This document shows, in pieces, positions 10,471-21,638 of a DNA stretch of 64,000 nt. The stretch is from assembly GCA_027605045.1 (NCBI GenBank), contig JAQFWX010000010.1, positions 314,879-378,878 on the forward strand. The letters run 5' to 3'. Origin of the DNA: Phallus indusiatus (taxonomy: Eukaryota > Basidiomycota > Agaricomycetes > Phallales > Phallaceae). The first letter of the stretch is position 1, and each line of letters starts with the position of its first letter. The notes beneath the pieces were generated by a model. It had not been told where the DNA came from and made no database searches. It was given only the letters and a program-made list of their open reading frames with translations. The position numbers and the translations under genes are program-made.

Positions 10471-10979
10471 CTTACTTTAGGCCGATCTCGAGTTGTGTAT
10501 ATCAGCTTCAGCTTTCAAGTCGTGGCTCAGTCAAAACGAAATATTGAAATCCCTTTCAACTCTCAGTTATTCTATAAAATCAAAAGAAAGGCCCTTGCCG
10601 TTTTGACTCACCTAGGGCTCGTGCATTCGCACATTTGTCACAAGCTCAAAGATGCTAAGATCTGCCCGATCACGAGACAGGAGTAATAGTAATATCAGTT
10701 TTTCTTGAATGGGATGTTAACAAGAAACGAAATAGGTGACTCGACAACTGTAGAAAGAATAAAGAGTAGGTTGAATTTGAGATCATAACGCAGCTTCTTG
10801 TGAATGAGTATGTGCATGTTTCCGAACCGTGTCCCTAAGAAACGATGCTAATTTTTACACCCTGTGTCAGGGATATTGGCAACATGCATCAGGGTCTCGT
10901 TTTTAATCTATCTAGACTCGTCGTAGCGAGTTCGTATAAAGCTTCCTCAGTCTCATTCTCATGAAGATACTGCAACAGA
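10471..10979. other. Region upstream of P450 pseudogene
   Basis: No gene is supported. An 81-residue ORF that begins inside the palindrome (10441-10686) has no recognisable domain. Confidence 0.5.
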
Positions 10980-13612
10980 ATGGAGCTCTTGCACTCCGAT
11001 AAAATATGGGCCTTATTAGCGCTTTTCCTCTTCGTGGTAGTATCCCAGAAAATTGTACAGCGGTTCCAAAAACGTTCAATTACGTATCTACGCGGACCAC
11101 CGGCGGACTCATGGCTCGTAGGTTGGTAATCCAAAGATGATTAGGTCACCGAAAAAGTTTCGTTTATATGCATAAGTACAGGAAACCTTTCAGAAACTAT
11201 ATCGCCAAGTGAAGTAGGGGAGTTCGATTTCAAATGGGTAAAGGAATATGGCGCTGCTTTCAGAATAAAAGGCCTCATGAGTGTACGTATTTATGCCACC
11301 TCGAGGCTTCGTCTGCTAATGATAAATTTCTTGTGTCTAGACCGACATGCTTCATCTTACGGATTAAAAAGTACAAGATTCAGTTCACGTCACTGTAAAA
11401 CTTTTAATAACATTACACAGGCGATATACCATATACTGAATACTGCTGGATATGCTTATCCTAAACCGCAACAAAAACGTGCTTCAGCCCGACTCATAGT
11501 GGGAGAAGGTTTGGCTTTCGCGGAGGGTAAATATAAGTGTTTTACATTGTTTCAAGTGTTAAATCTGTTCTTAGGAGAACAACATGCGAGGCAACGGAGA
11601 TTAATGAACCCAGCTTTCTCGCTGAAAGTAATTCCGAATTTCTTTGATACATATATTCCAACGTAATGTCCATAAGGTGGATAATTAATCTTTCAAGTAA
11701 CTTTTAATTTTATCTTCCTAATTTCTTTTTACGCGAAGATGATTGACGCTTGGAAACAAATGATACATCAATCCGATGGAAACTCGTGCGTCATAGACGT
11801 ATCTACGTGGATTTCCCGTATTATGCTGGATATTGGACAAGGTAATATGTTCTCTCATGTTGTCTAGACTGAACGTATTCCCTTATAATCATATATTTTT
11901 AGTTGGTTTTAATTATGACTTTGGAGCACTCAATGAGGCAACAAATCCGTTGGCCGTTGCTTATCAGGATCTCTTGTACGTACTAATCATTTAGAAAACT
12001 ATACATCTTACGATCCACATTAATAGTCTTGAGACGACTTACAAACGTTCCTCTTCCGTTCTTATATTCCAAGCCGTCTGGGGGTACCTCCCGTTTTGGA
12101 TGGTTAGACTTGTGCAGAGACTGCTTACTATGAAACTAAAACGAGTTCACTCGTATCGAAAAGTAGCAGAGAAAGTTGCAAAAGACATGATCAAGCTTCA
12201 AACAGAACAGTATCTCAAAGAGGACGAGGGGGGAAGAGATATTTTAAGTATCTTGGGTACGTCTTCACCTCTTGCTCCCCAGAACGCGCAATGGCTGGTT
12301 CCGTATAGCTAGAGCCAACTTATCCGGAGATCCCCTTGTAAAGATATCTGATCATGAAGTTGAGTCGCAATTAAAGTGAAGCTTCGTTATTCTCTTATAC
12401 GAGACAACGCTCATGGTATTTATCAGGACATTAATTTTAGCTGGGCACGACACGACAGCCTCAAGTATTTGTTGTCTGAAGAACGTCGGTCAGAAGACGT
12501 TATGTATTAAAATTAGCTAAACATACCTGAAGAACGTCGGTCAGAAGACGTAGTCTTCTAACCGACGCTTCAGGTTCTGCTGTACAGTCCGTTATGTAAT
12601 TTACTATCTAATCTAGAGTGACCATATCGCTGACTCCAACAGTATTTTGTGGGGTCTGTACGAGCTCTCTCGTCACCCCGAATGTCAGCGTCGTATTCGA
12701 GAAGAGCTGTCCGAGAATCGTCTTCGCATGTTAGGGAGGGGCAATGATACTCTGACCGTGACCGATTTAGAGTCAATGCGATATCTCAATGCTTTCATAA
12801 AGGTTTTTTCTTCGTGCTTATAATTATACAATCATACAAATACCTAGCTAACTAAGGTTTTCATATTATCCAGGAGGTGCAGCGTTTTCACCCTGTTATT
12901 CGCCTTATTCAAAGAGAAGCACTTCAAGATGATGTTTTACCTCTTTCGGAACCCATTTATATTGACGATGGCACTTTGATAAACGCCATTCCTATATGTA
13001 AGTAAAGGCCAACAGATAATCATAAATGCGTCTGCTTACAATCGGTGATATATTTTTCCCACTTATTTATATAACAGCTCATTTATTCTAGATTTCGTCT
13101 ATATGGGGTGACAATGCTGAAATGTTTAAGCCTGAACGTTTTTTAGAAGATCGCAAAGAGCATGGAAAGACCAGCGTAGGTGTCGTATCGAATATGTAAG
13201 ATCAGAACAATTCCAGGACACAAAGGGTACCACGATCCTGACATTTCTTTCAGCTTGACTTTCAATAGTGGTATACGGAGTTGTGTCGGGTGGGTTTCTC
13301 TCAAGCTTACTCTCAGATAATAAACTTATCATTATTCACGAAGATGGAGATTCGCGTGAGTTTTTGAACAATAGTGTCTTGACAGTAATACCCACGCACA
13401 GCAAGTACCGCGAAGATGCAAATAATCTGCATGGAATTACTTCAGAACTTCAGCTTAGCTCAGTTCGGATTAACTCGACATCATGAGAGCGGCAGCAGCC
13501 ATAGTCACTCCTATGTTCGTTCTTTTCGAGCTTTTTTACATAAACGCCTTAGGATCAAAAGCAACCCGGGAAGAGTAGCCTGCCTTTAACAGTCTCTGCA
13601 CTTGAGACGTAG
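10980..13612 (+). pseudogene. Cytochrome P450 pseudogene (paralogue of the 13770-16284 gene)
   Basis: Microsomal P450 with every segment of the intact neighbour recognisable. It starts at ATG 10980 (MELLHSDKIWALLALFLFVV, membrane anchor), then SITYLRGPPADSWLVG spliced to NLSETISPSEVGEFDFKWVK. Further exons give ILNTAGYAYPKPQQKR, QHARQRRLMNPAFSLK, the I-helix AGHDTTAS, SRHPECQRRIREEL, KPERFLEDRK and the heme site FNSGIRSCVGW (Cys ligand). Lesions seen: an in-frame TAA at 11365-11367 where the neighbour has DPK; a one-base shift near 11650 (FFDT then SNV); a 169-bp insertion at 12472-12640 inside the I-helix exon; about four extra bases near 12998 that break IPI-KGQ; and shifts near 13465 and 13577 in the last exons, where DIMRAAAAIVTPM and LPLTVSALET still read in displaced frames. 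It cannot encode an active enzyme. Confidence 0.85.
12472..12640. mobile_element. Small non-autonomous insertion (169 bp) in the P450 pseudogene
   Basis: The insertion interrupts the exon between AGHDTTASS and ILWGLYELSRH. It is bounded by AGTATTTG (12464-12471) and AGTATTTTG (12641-12649), which looks like an 8-9 bp target-site duplication with one T slipped. Inside, CTGAAGAACGTCGGTCAGAA occurs twice in direct orientation (12477 and 12528) and once nearly inverted (12553-12573), so the right part folds as a hairpin. Terminal inverted repeats are at most GTTG/CAAC. Duplication length is compatible with hAT-type transposition. No coding capacity. Confidence 0.65.
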
Positions 13613-13769
13613 TGGTTTTGTTTGGGTAAGCGACCTTCTACATGCCTTGGTCCGCGATATAGTTTTGTGAAACATGTTAAAAAAATAATGAAAAAAATTG
13701 ATATAGTACACGTTTAGGAAACGACTTTCATAGGGGTTACAAATCAGAAACGTTATCCATATGTTATGA

Positions 13770-16284
13770 TCACATAATAGAAACGGAGAGGGGAAGGCTG
13801 GTTTTTCCGGGGTTGACTTTAAGCCTATGTCGCAGATGTCACTTAATGCATAAGACGATATGTGTATGAATTAAACATACATAGGGGCCACTATACTTGT
13901 CGCTGACCGAATAATATCGCCTCCTTCGGGATTGGGGGCGAAGCTGAAGTTTTCCAGTAATTCCATGAAGGCGACTTGCATTTCAACAACACTATGGACG
14001 ACTTGTCGCAACACGAAAAAGTAATGGAATATCGATAATACTTACGCGAACCTCCAACTGTACCAAATATATCAACGGTTAAGGCGAAACGAACAAAGCA
14101 AACCAAGCTCACCCAATACAACTTCGTATGCCGCTAGAGAATGTCATTCTGGAAAGATCAAAGCCATTTGAGATAGAAATACTTTTCCGCATTCATAAAC
14201 ATACATACATATTAGATATTACGCCAATCCCGGTTGTTCCATATTCTTTAGATTCTAAGAATCGCTCGGGTCTAAACGTATCCGCATCGTCACCCCACAC
14301 TGATTTGAGCCTAAATCAAAATAGGATGATCTAGAAAGTCGAAAGATAGAAATGCATTCTATTACCTATTATACGCGGTTATGCCGATGACGATCCGCTG
14401 CCCTTTACCGATAGGAATCGAATTAATTAAACCCCCTTTTTTGGTTCGAATGGGCTGAGACAGCGGCACAACATCGTCTTGAGTTGCCTCTCGGTGAAGC
14501 AATGGGACAACGGGATGGAAACGATGAATTTCCTGGAAAATAAAGGCAAATCAGATCTGTGTTCACCGTCGTTTCATTGACGGAATAGGCAACTTTGATG
14601 AAAGCACTAAAGTATTTCATGGACTCCAAGTCAGCGACGCTGAGTTTGTCATTACCCCGTTCTGATATTCTGAGTCGGAGATCAGAAATTTCTTTTCTTA
14701 TTCTACGCTGGATATCCTGGTTTAGAGAGAGTTCGTATAGTCCCCACATGACGCTTGAGGCTGTGGTATCATGGCCTGCTAGCATCAAAGTCCTATCAGA
14801 GTAAAGTAAGAAATAAAATCTAGAAACGCGAAGGTCAAAACCGGTTCACGTTAATTGCGATTCTATTTCATTATTGGAAATCTTCACAGAAGGATCTTCC
14901 GATAAATTAGCTCTGACTTTAAAGCGAAAGGACATAACATTTCGAATCATTCCACAGGAAAAAAAAAGAAGGTTGAAACGCATACTCAATATACTCAACA
15001 TGTCTTTTCCTCCTTCGTTACCGTTATTGTACTGTTCAGTCTGAAGTCTGATCATGTTTTGTGCAACCCCTCGAGCTACTTGTCGATACGAATGAAACCG
15101 TTTCATCTTTCCGGCAGGTATCTTTTGAAGAAGCTTGACCATCCAAAAAGGTAAATATCCCCAAAATGCTTCAAATAAAAGCATCCCATTTGAGCGCTTG
15201 TAAGTTGTTTCGATGCTAATTGCCCTTGTCAGCCGGGTTATCCATGTATAACGCAACTGTCTACCTACAAGAGGTCTTTATACGCTGCGGCCAGCGGGTT
15301 TGCCACCTCGTCGAGTGTTCCAAAGTCGTAGTTGAAACCGACTTATGTGTTTACTCAAATTTCCAATAACGTACTATAAATATATTTGGTTCGTACCTTG
15401 TCCTATTATATTGAGCATAGTTCGTGAAACCCAGGGTGCTACATCTATGGTGGAAGTGTGGCCATCAGATTCAAAAATGATTTGTTTCCAATTATTAACC
15501 AGCTTTTCAAAAGAATATAAGGGTCATCACGCGATATTCCAGACGTTCCCTCTTACCATATGAACATTGGAACGGAACGCTTTGAAGAAGGTAGGAAACG
15601 TCGTAAATGAAAACGCTGGATTCATTAACTTGCGTTGTCTCGCATGATGTTCTCCTATACGAGATAAGGGCGTGCTCAGGCTGAAAAAATAAAACGGGCC
15701 ACGAACCAACTGCATAAACCAGGCCTTCTCCCACAATCAATCTAGTTGTAGCTCGGATTTGTTGTGGTCTTGGATAGCTGTATCCGGTAGTATTCAGAAT
15801 GTAGTGTAGAGACTGCGAACGTCCAACGAGGTCAGAGACGAGTCAATCTTTTTGATACTGCAAAGCCTTACCTTAGGGTCAGTCAGGTAAAGCATTTTCA
15901 GCTACAGAAAACTGTTTTCAGAGCCAAAACGACGGTGGAGAGCATTACGAACGCCCATAGACCCATGAATCCTGAACGCAGTTCCAAACTCTTTCGTCCA
16001 TTTGAAATCAAATTCTGCTGCTTCATCGGAAGCTAGAAGCTGAGGAAGATTTCCTAATAATTGAACAAGTTCAAGCGTCCTCAACTATCAGTTTAAGCGA
16101 CAAACTTGCCTACCAACCATGAATCTGATGGGGGCCCACGCAGGTATGTGATCGAGCGGCGTTGGAGTCTTTGAGCGATTTTCCATATCGCACTCGCAGT
16201 ACAGACCGCCAGTATAGATGAGGTCAGTGATAGTGATTGCCATGGCCATTCAAGAGCGTATAGTAGATACCCCTTGGATATCAT
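13770..16284 (-). CDS. Cytochrome P450 monooxygenase, apparently intact
   Basis: ER-anchored heme-thiolate monooxygenase; substrate unknown. ATG 16284 opens MISKGYLLYALEWPWQSLSL, an anchor helix and the proline-containing hinge YLRGPPSDSWLVG. About 14 exons splice in frame: NLPQLLASDEAAEFDFKW, KMLYLTDPK, QIRATTRLIVGEGLVYAVG, EHHARQRKLMNPAFSF, WKQIIFESDGHTSTIDVAPW, then AGHDTTASSVMWGLYELSL (I-helix oxygen-activation motif), EIHRF (ExxR), RPERF and FSSGIRSCIG (FxxGxRxCxG, heme Cys). The last exons give WRFA, VVEMQVAFMELLENFSFAPN and LKVNPGKTSLPLSVSIM, with stop TGA at 13770. Two introns (15902-15952 and 15655-15706) use GTTCGT donors. It stands tail-to-tail with the dead paralogue, about 160 bp apart. 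The CYP family was not assigned. Confidence 0.85.
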
Positions 16285-16888
16285 GAGTTGGGCTCAAAGA
16301 AAAGGGGAGACGATTTGAGTCATTGGTGCGGCAAATCAAAGAGGGCTTAAGTAAGAATTCCGTGGCGGGAATGTAAGCTAATGTAACCCTTCAAGCCTTT
16401 AGTGTTGAAGAGGAAGCCCCTGGCTTAATGAGCATTCCGTGGGCCAAATGTAAAACATTGCTGACTTTCAGCGTATTCTTCAAAAGCTTCAGGTCATACT
16501 TAGTCTACAATAGTTGGTTGAGGGTCTGTTTTATTCTTGTTGTTGAGCAGCGTACATCCGACAATGCTAAAAAATACGGGGATCGGATCTACCCGTCATC
16601 CGACCCTGACACGCACGCGCGTGATATTTTCTATTGCACTACAGGGTAAAATATCATAAAAATGTTCAGAGGGAACGCACCTAAACTGGGAAGCAAAGAT
16701 TTGGTTTAAAGTCGCGAGACCAACCGAAGATGAACGAGAACAAAAAATCCATTGCCAACTAAGTAACTGATTATGTGAAATCGGAATGCGCCGTTGAACA
16801 ATCTGTTTATGTCAGCTCAATTTCCTTAGACGCTCGTGCACGTCGGACAGCACGTTTCGTGAGGCAAACGACAAGTTACTCATGTTCA
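16285..16888. other. Intergenic region between divergent P450 and DUF2786 genes
   Basis: About 600 bases between two divergently transcribed starts, so it should contain both promoters. No ORF with a domain is present and no clear TATA element was identified. Confidence 0.5.
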
Positions 16889-18828
16889 ATGTCTCATAAA
16901 AGGACTACAGAGCACTTAATCTCGTCAGCTGCCGAAGACAGTAGTGATAGCGATTACAATCCCAAAGTAAAAAAACAAAAGACGCGCACCATTGGCCGAA
17001 AGCAAAAGAAAGCATGGGTGCCAACTGAAAAAGCCACCATCGTACTTTTAGCAATCAACGACTCAGAAGCTACCTCTAAGTCATCCGATTCACGTGAAAG
17101 CTCAGTTGTTTGAAATAGTAGTTTCGTTGTCTAATCCTTTTCTCAGTCAAACACATTGACCAAGGAGCACTCTCTCGCATCAAAAAAGCCCTAGCATTAG
17201 GTTCCCACGAACATACTGGGGAAGAAGAAGCAAAACAGGCGATGAGGTACGCTTGCAGACCGGTATTTCAGCTCATTAGACATATCCATATCTTGATTTT
17301 TCTATTGTAGAATTGCATTCAGATTAATGGCTCAACTCAAGTAAGAAGACCTTTGTCGCATTGGGCCGACTTCTGAACCCGAATTTGAAGTGTCAATCAA
17401 GCTGATATCCTAGCCTCCGAAAAAGAGTCAGAAACGCTGAAAAGAGCTGGTCAATCGTAAGATACACTCTTGCTACCTATAGATCTCAGCACAAATTCAA
17501 CTGTTCAATCTTTTTCCAGGTGTGTCGAAATCAGAAGCACCAAACACAAAACCTTGCGCTATTATGATTGGATGAACTATATTAGTTGGGCTGTAGAAAC
17601 GCTGTTCGACTGCCGTTACTATACCACAACTTATAAAGATAGACGTGTCTGGACCTTTTATGGTATGTATTTCTGGCTATAACAGTCGGATTCTCGATTC
17701 TCATAATAACAGGACTTTGCGAGTCTACGGTTGCCGCAGCTTACGGCTTTGAAATGGTGAGCGGGTTTACACGCTTTGCTTGACCAATTTGGACTAATGT
17801 GTTGCTATTTCGTCAGGTTTTTAACCTGATCATGGAGTGGAGCGAAACCAAGAAGTGGAAGCTGTGCGTATAGCTTTCTTATTTTAGTGTGTGGAATTAA
17901 TGAGGACGAGTCTTATTGTGTCAGTATCTATCGCGCTGGGATTGGCGCTGGCTTGTACAAGTTTGCTAAGCATGAGAGAGAGGAAGAGATGCGAAAAGTG
18001 CAGTCTAAAGAATTGGCTATGCTAGAGAAGGCTAAATTCGAGGAAGAAGAAGCAGATAGGAAACGATTAGCACGGCTGGAAAACCGCCCAGAAAAAGAAA
18101 CAGAGAAGGTTTGAATCAAAGAAGTCTAATCCATCTGATAGCTGACTCTTTCGCGTTATAGCAGACAGCAGCGTCACAGAAGAAGTCGATCCTAGCCGAA
18201 GATATTCCTGATGAAGAAGGTCCAAACCCAAATCCGCCGTCAACATTTACACTCTATAATTACGGACCAGTCGTTCGAGATAATTCTGATTCAGAGGAAA
18301 CAGGCAATGAATATGAAAGTTTAGAAGAAGGCCCAGACGCTGATTTCCAAGTGAACAACGAGAATGAAGTTATTGATGTAGATGCGATCGACCAGATATT
18401 GCAGGATATCGAAGTAAAGAAGAGTGCAAACGAAGAAGTCAAAAAAGAGGATGACAGCGTTGAAATACCGAGCGCCTCTCAGACAACATATGATCAAAGC
18501 AAGGAGAAGGAACAAGAAGTTGCACCGGATGAACCTGAGGAGCAAACTCCATGGTCCTCCAAACAGCAGTTGGTACTGTTTCGGGAGAATGCGAGTAAAG
18601 TGGCTAAGGTGAGCCACATTTCGTTCATTTTTATAATTGAATTTTTCATCCTTTTCATTTGATCAGGATTGGCTTCAGGAACAGAACATCAAATTTAAAC
18701 GACGCAGAAGGACTCAAAAGCCCAAGCTTTCGACGAAGGAGAAACAAGCAGTCTATAATCAAGGTGTTGAAGACGCAAAAAAAATAGACCTGAAAAGAAA
18801 AAAAATCAAAGAATTCGGCGAGGAATGA
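16889..18828 (+). CDS. DUF2786 domain protein with charged coiled-coil tail
   Basis: ATG 16889 (MSHKRTTEHLISSAAEDSSD) starts a basic, Ser-rich N-terminus with SDYNPKVKKQKTRTIGRKQK, likely a nuclear signal. After a 53-nt intron (17094-17146) comes the DUF2786 helix pair LSRIKKALALGSHEHTGEEE then RIAFRLMAQLNVNQADILAS. The following WTFYG, LCESTVAAAYGFEM and AGIGAGLYKFAKHER resemble the companion domain usually found after DUF2786. The C-terminal half is charged: EEEMRKVQSKELAMLEKAKF (predicted coiled coil), an acidic segment and a Lys/Arg-rich end. Molecular function is unknown; the fold is often found in multi-copy fungal genes. Exon joins keep frame throughout. The stop is at 18826-18828. Confidence 0.7.
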
Positions 18829-19751
18829 CATGCGAGCTATTTGTGTATGGAGCTGTGAAATAATAGTGTCTAGACCCCTTGACACACAAGCTCCTCCCCG
18901 CATTTATATTTAATGCTCTGCTAATTGATTGCCGGGGTAATTACTAATTGCAGGTCCCGCAGACCTTTGATGCTTCACGGTGTTTACAAATACTTTGCAT
19001 GGTTGGCGTCCATATGTATTACCTCTGCGCATTTGTGCACATCAGTACTCGCTCTGCTCAATGACAATATAAGAAGAGTATCAAACATAGACTAATAGAC
19101 TCTTCAAGAGGTCACACATAGATACTGGTTCAAATCTGCTTACGTTGCGTAACGTGGTGCAACACTGACGTCGATGTTTTCAAGACCGAATAGCGTCGGG
19201 TCGAGGTATTTTGTTTTTATTGGGAAACATTTCGTTATACTTCAGTATGTAATTGGTGGGTTTTATTCATGAAAAGCACGTTTCGTTGATGTGACTTAGA
19301 TAAATTTAAGAGTCATCTCCTACGCATTTGGTTCATTTGAACTACCCATAGCCACTACTACATCAACTTAGCTTGTAATGCTATGTCAGTTTTTGAATTA
19401 TTCATGGTCGTCGTCCTGTATAATTGAACGACCATTGTAGTATTTGTAATAATTCCGGCTCTTCAAATTGGCGGGTCCTGAACGTAAATCGTCCGAAACG
19501 CGTCTATTCAATGCACAGCTTAGCGGGGCCCTGACCGAACATTCATAAAAGACCCGGGTATCCACAAGGTATCCACTTGTTTTCACGTTGACCGCCACTT
19601 GTTTTTTAAATACTACATGCAAGACCTAAATTCCACTCAGTCTGAAGGGTATGTCATTTCTCGCCCTATAATTTAAAAGTTCAGGCTATTCATATGTGCG
19701 CGAAATGAAAGCGCACTCAAGCTGATTCAGTGTCGTGCCAAGCAGGCCGCT
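18829..19751. other. Intergenic, no gene seen
   Basis: About 920 bases with no recognisable coding sequence. A 74-residue minus-strand ORF (19398-19622) has no family signature. Confidence 0.5.
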
Positions 19752-21164
19752 ATGCAATCTATGGATCATACGGCAATGCAGCGACACATTCTCGTCGATG
19801 TGACGATCACGTTCATTGGAGCGGATGCATTACCTAAGATGGACGTCATTGGTACCGCAGATCCATACTTCGTGGCAACAATAGACGATAAGATTAAATT
19901 AATGTAAGGACAGTTATAGAATGCATAGTCGAGGCATATTTAACCGCTTTCTTGAAGTTCCACGGTACAGCCGAATACTCTCACCCCCGTATGGAACGAG
20001 ATTTGGCGTGTCAATAATGTTCCAAGAGAAGGCATATTGAAGATTGTTGTTTGGGACAAGGATGATGATACTCTTTCGGACGACTTGATAGGTAAGCTGA
20101 TTATCTAAATTTATGACTCCATATTTTTAAGCCAACTTTGTAAAGGAACATGCCAGACTCAAATTTTCGAAGGTGCAAGAGAATTAAATCTAGTTAGCCC
20201 CACAATCAAACGTACCCGAGGTTCAATTTCCATTAAAATTGATACCACGACTCCATCGGCTTTAAATCTTCTACCTTATACGTTCAACGGCCCTATCGTC
20301 TACTCCAGACATTTTTCTCCGACAGTGGGTAGATTGACAAAATCACTAGATGACAGTGGTCAACGCCTATATTCAACTTGGAAAATGCGTCTGAAAGGGA
20401 TTCAAACATTTTTTCCTGGTCCGCTACAACACTGGAATACGAGCTATTCTGCCGCGAAGCGTATTTTCGGTTCAGGTCCTTCCAGTCTAGCGATTCGAGC
20501 TTCTATCCGAGCGGGACATCGTCTTTTATACGCAAGGTCCACGAGGAATGCATTCGGAATAATAGAAACTAAACAAGATATCATTGACATCTTCACAGGC
20601 GGCCGGGATTCATCCCAGCGTATCAAGCCCACCATCTATACATACATAATATCTTCAGAAGACGACACCTTTCGGTTCAGCGAAACTGGTGCAGCGTTTT
20701 TTGTCGACTTTGCTTCCAAACACGCCTTACACGCTAACTGTTCCGTTAATGTGCGATATAGTGGCGAATTTCACCTGAGACCTCAACATGGTTGGGATTC
20801 TCTCACTGAGGAATCTGATCAAATGGTTCAATGGGAATTCGTCATCGATAATAACAGCGGGACCTACGCTCCGTCCAAAGCTCTACTTACTGACCTGAAA
20901 CGCCTTCTCGAATATAACCTTCCGGGATTCAACATCATAGCTCTGGACAGGGATGATCCTGAACTCGAGAGAAGTCGCGAGACATGTCGAGCATACGCTG
21001 TGAACGTCCGAAAGGAACAAACATCGGAGTTACAGCCCCATCTCCATGTTGAGGGAGAACAATCACTTAATGAACAGGCATCGCTTTGCGGTTTGCCTAT
21101 GGGCTCCCAGAGGAAAAAAAATGTGGATAACGCGACAACGACTGACTTCTCGGACGTTTCGTGA
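19752..21164 (+). CDS. C2-domain protein, fungal-specific C-terminal domain
   Basis: ATG 19752 opens MQSMDHTAMQRHILVDVTIT and then a C2 sandwich: FIGADALPKMDVIGTADPYF, spliced (19904 to about 19957) to STVQPNTLTPVWNEIWRV and VVWDKDDDTLSDDLIG. The Asp residues of the calcium-binding loops (MDVIGTADPY and WDKDDD) are present, so calcium-dependent membrane binding is likely. A long single exon follows, containing RFSETGAAFFVDFASKHALH, VRYSGEFHLRPQHGWDSL, WEFVIDNNSGTYAPSKALL and PGFNIIALDRDDPELERS. This block is conserved in many fungal C2 proteins of unknown function. Total about 430 residues. The exact role is not known. Confidence 0.8.
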
Positions 21165-21638
21165 TATTGATATCCTAATCTAATATTAGTTGTTATACCT
21201 GCAATGCCTCTTGTTTATATTTATTATGGCTCATATCGTTCATCATTTACCATAATTCAAGTTTATCATCGTTGAAATCCTGAATCTTGATAGAACCGTT
21301 GTTATGAGCCGTCTCACCAAGTTGATTTTAGCACCATTTAGGTTGTCATGTAATATAGCAAGATATAAGTACGCTTGAATTATTTTGAGCTAATAAAGTA
21401 CACATTATTCGATGAAAAGATAAAAAAAACTTTTGGACGTCTACAGTTAGATATAAGAAACAAAGGAAGTTGCGTGTATGTATATAGGGAATCCATATGA
21501 ATATAAGCGTGGGTTAAAAATACATTTAGTTGATCGCGGTAATATAGTAGCCCCACATGATTCGATGAATAAGAGAAAGCGGGAAATAACAAGCTATCAC
21601 AAGAGGGGTCAATAGATGGTCGGTATGTCGGAGGCGGG
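21165..21638. other. 3' intergenic between convergent genes
   Basis: About 470 AT-rich bases between the stops of the C2 protein gene and the histidine kinase gene. No gene is seen. Confidence 0.6.

Noticed and set aside
10889..11134. 81-residue minus-strand ORF
   Set aside because: It is antisense to exon 1 of the P450 pseudogene, whose anchor and SITYLRGPP hinge are clearly readable on the plus strand.
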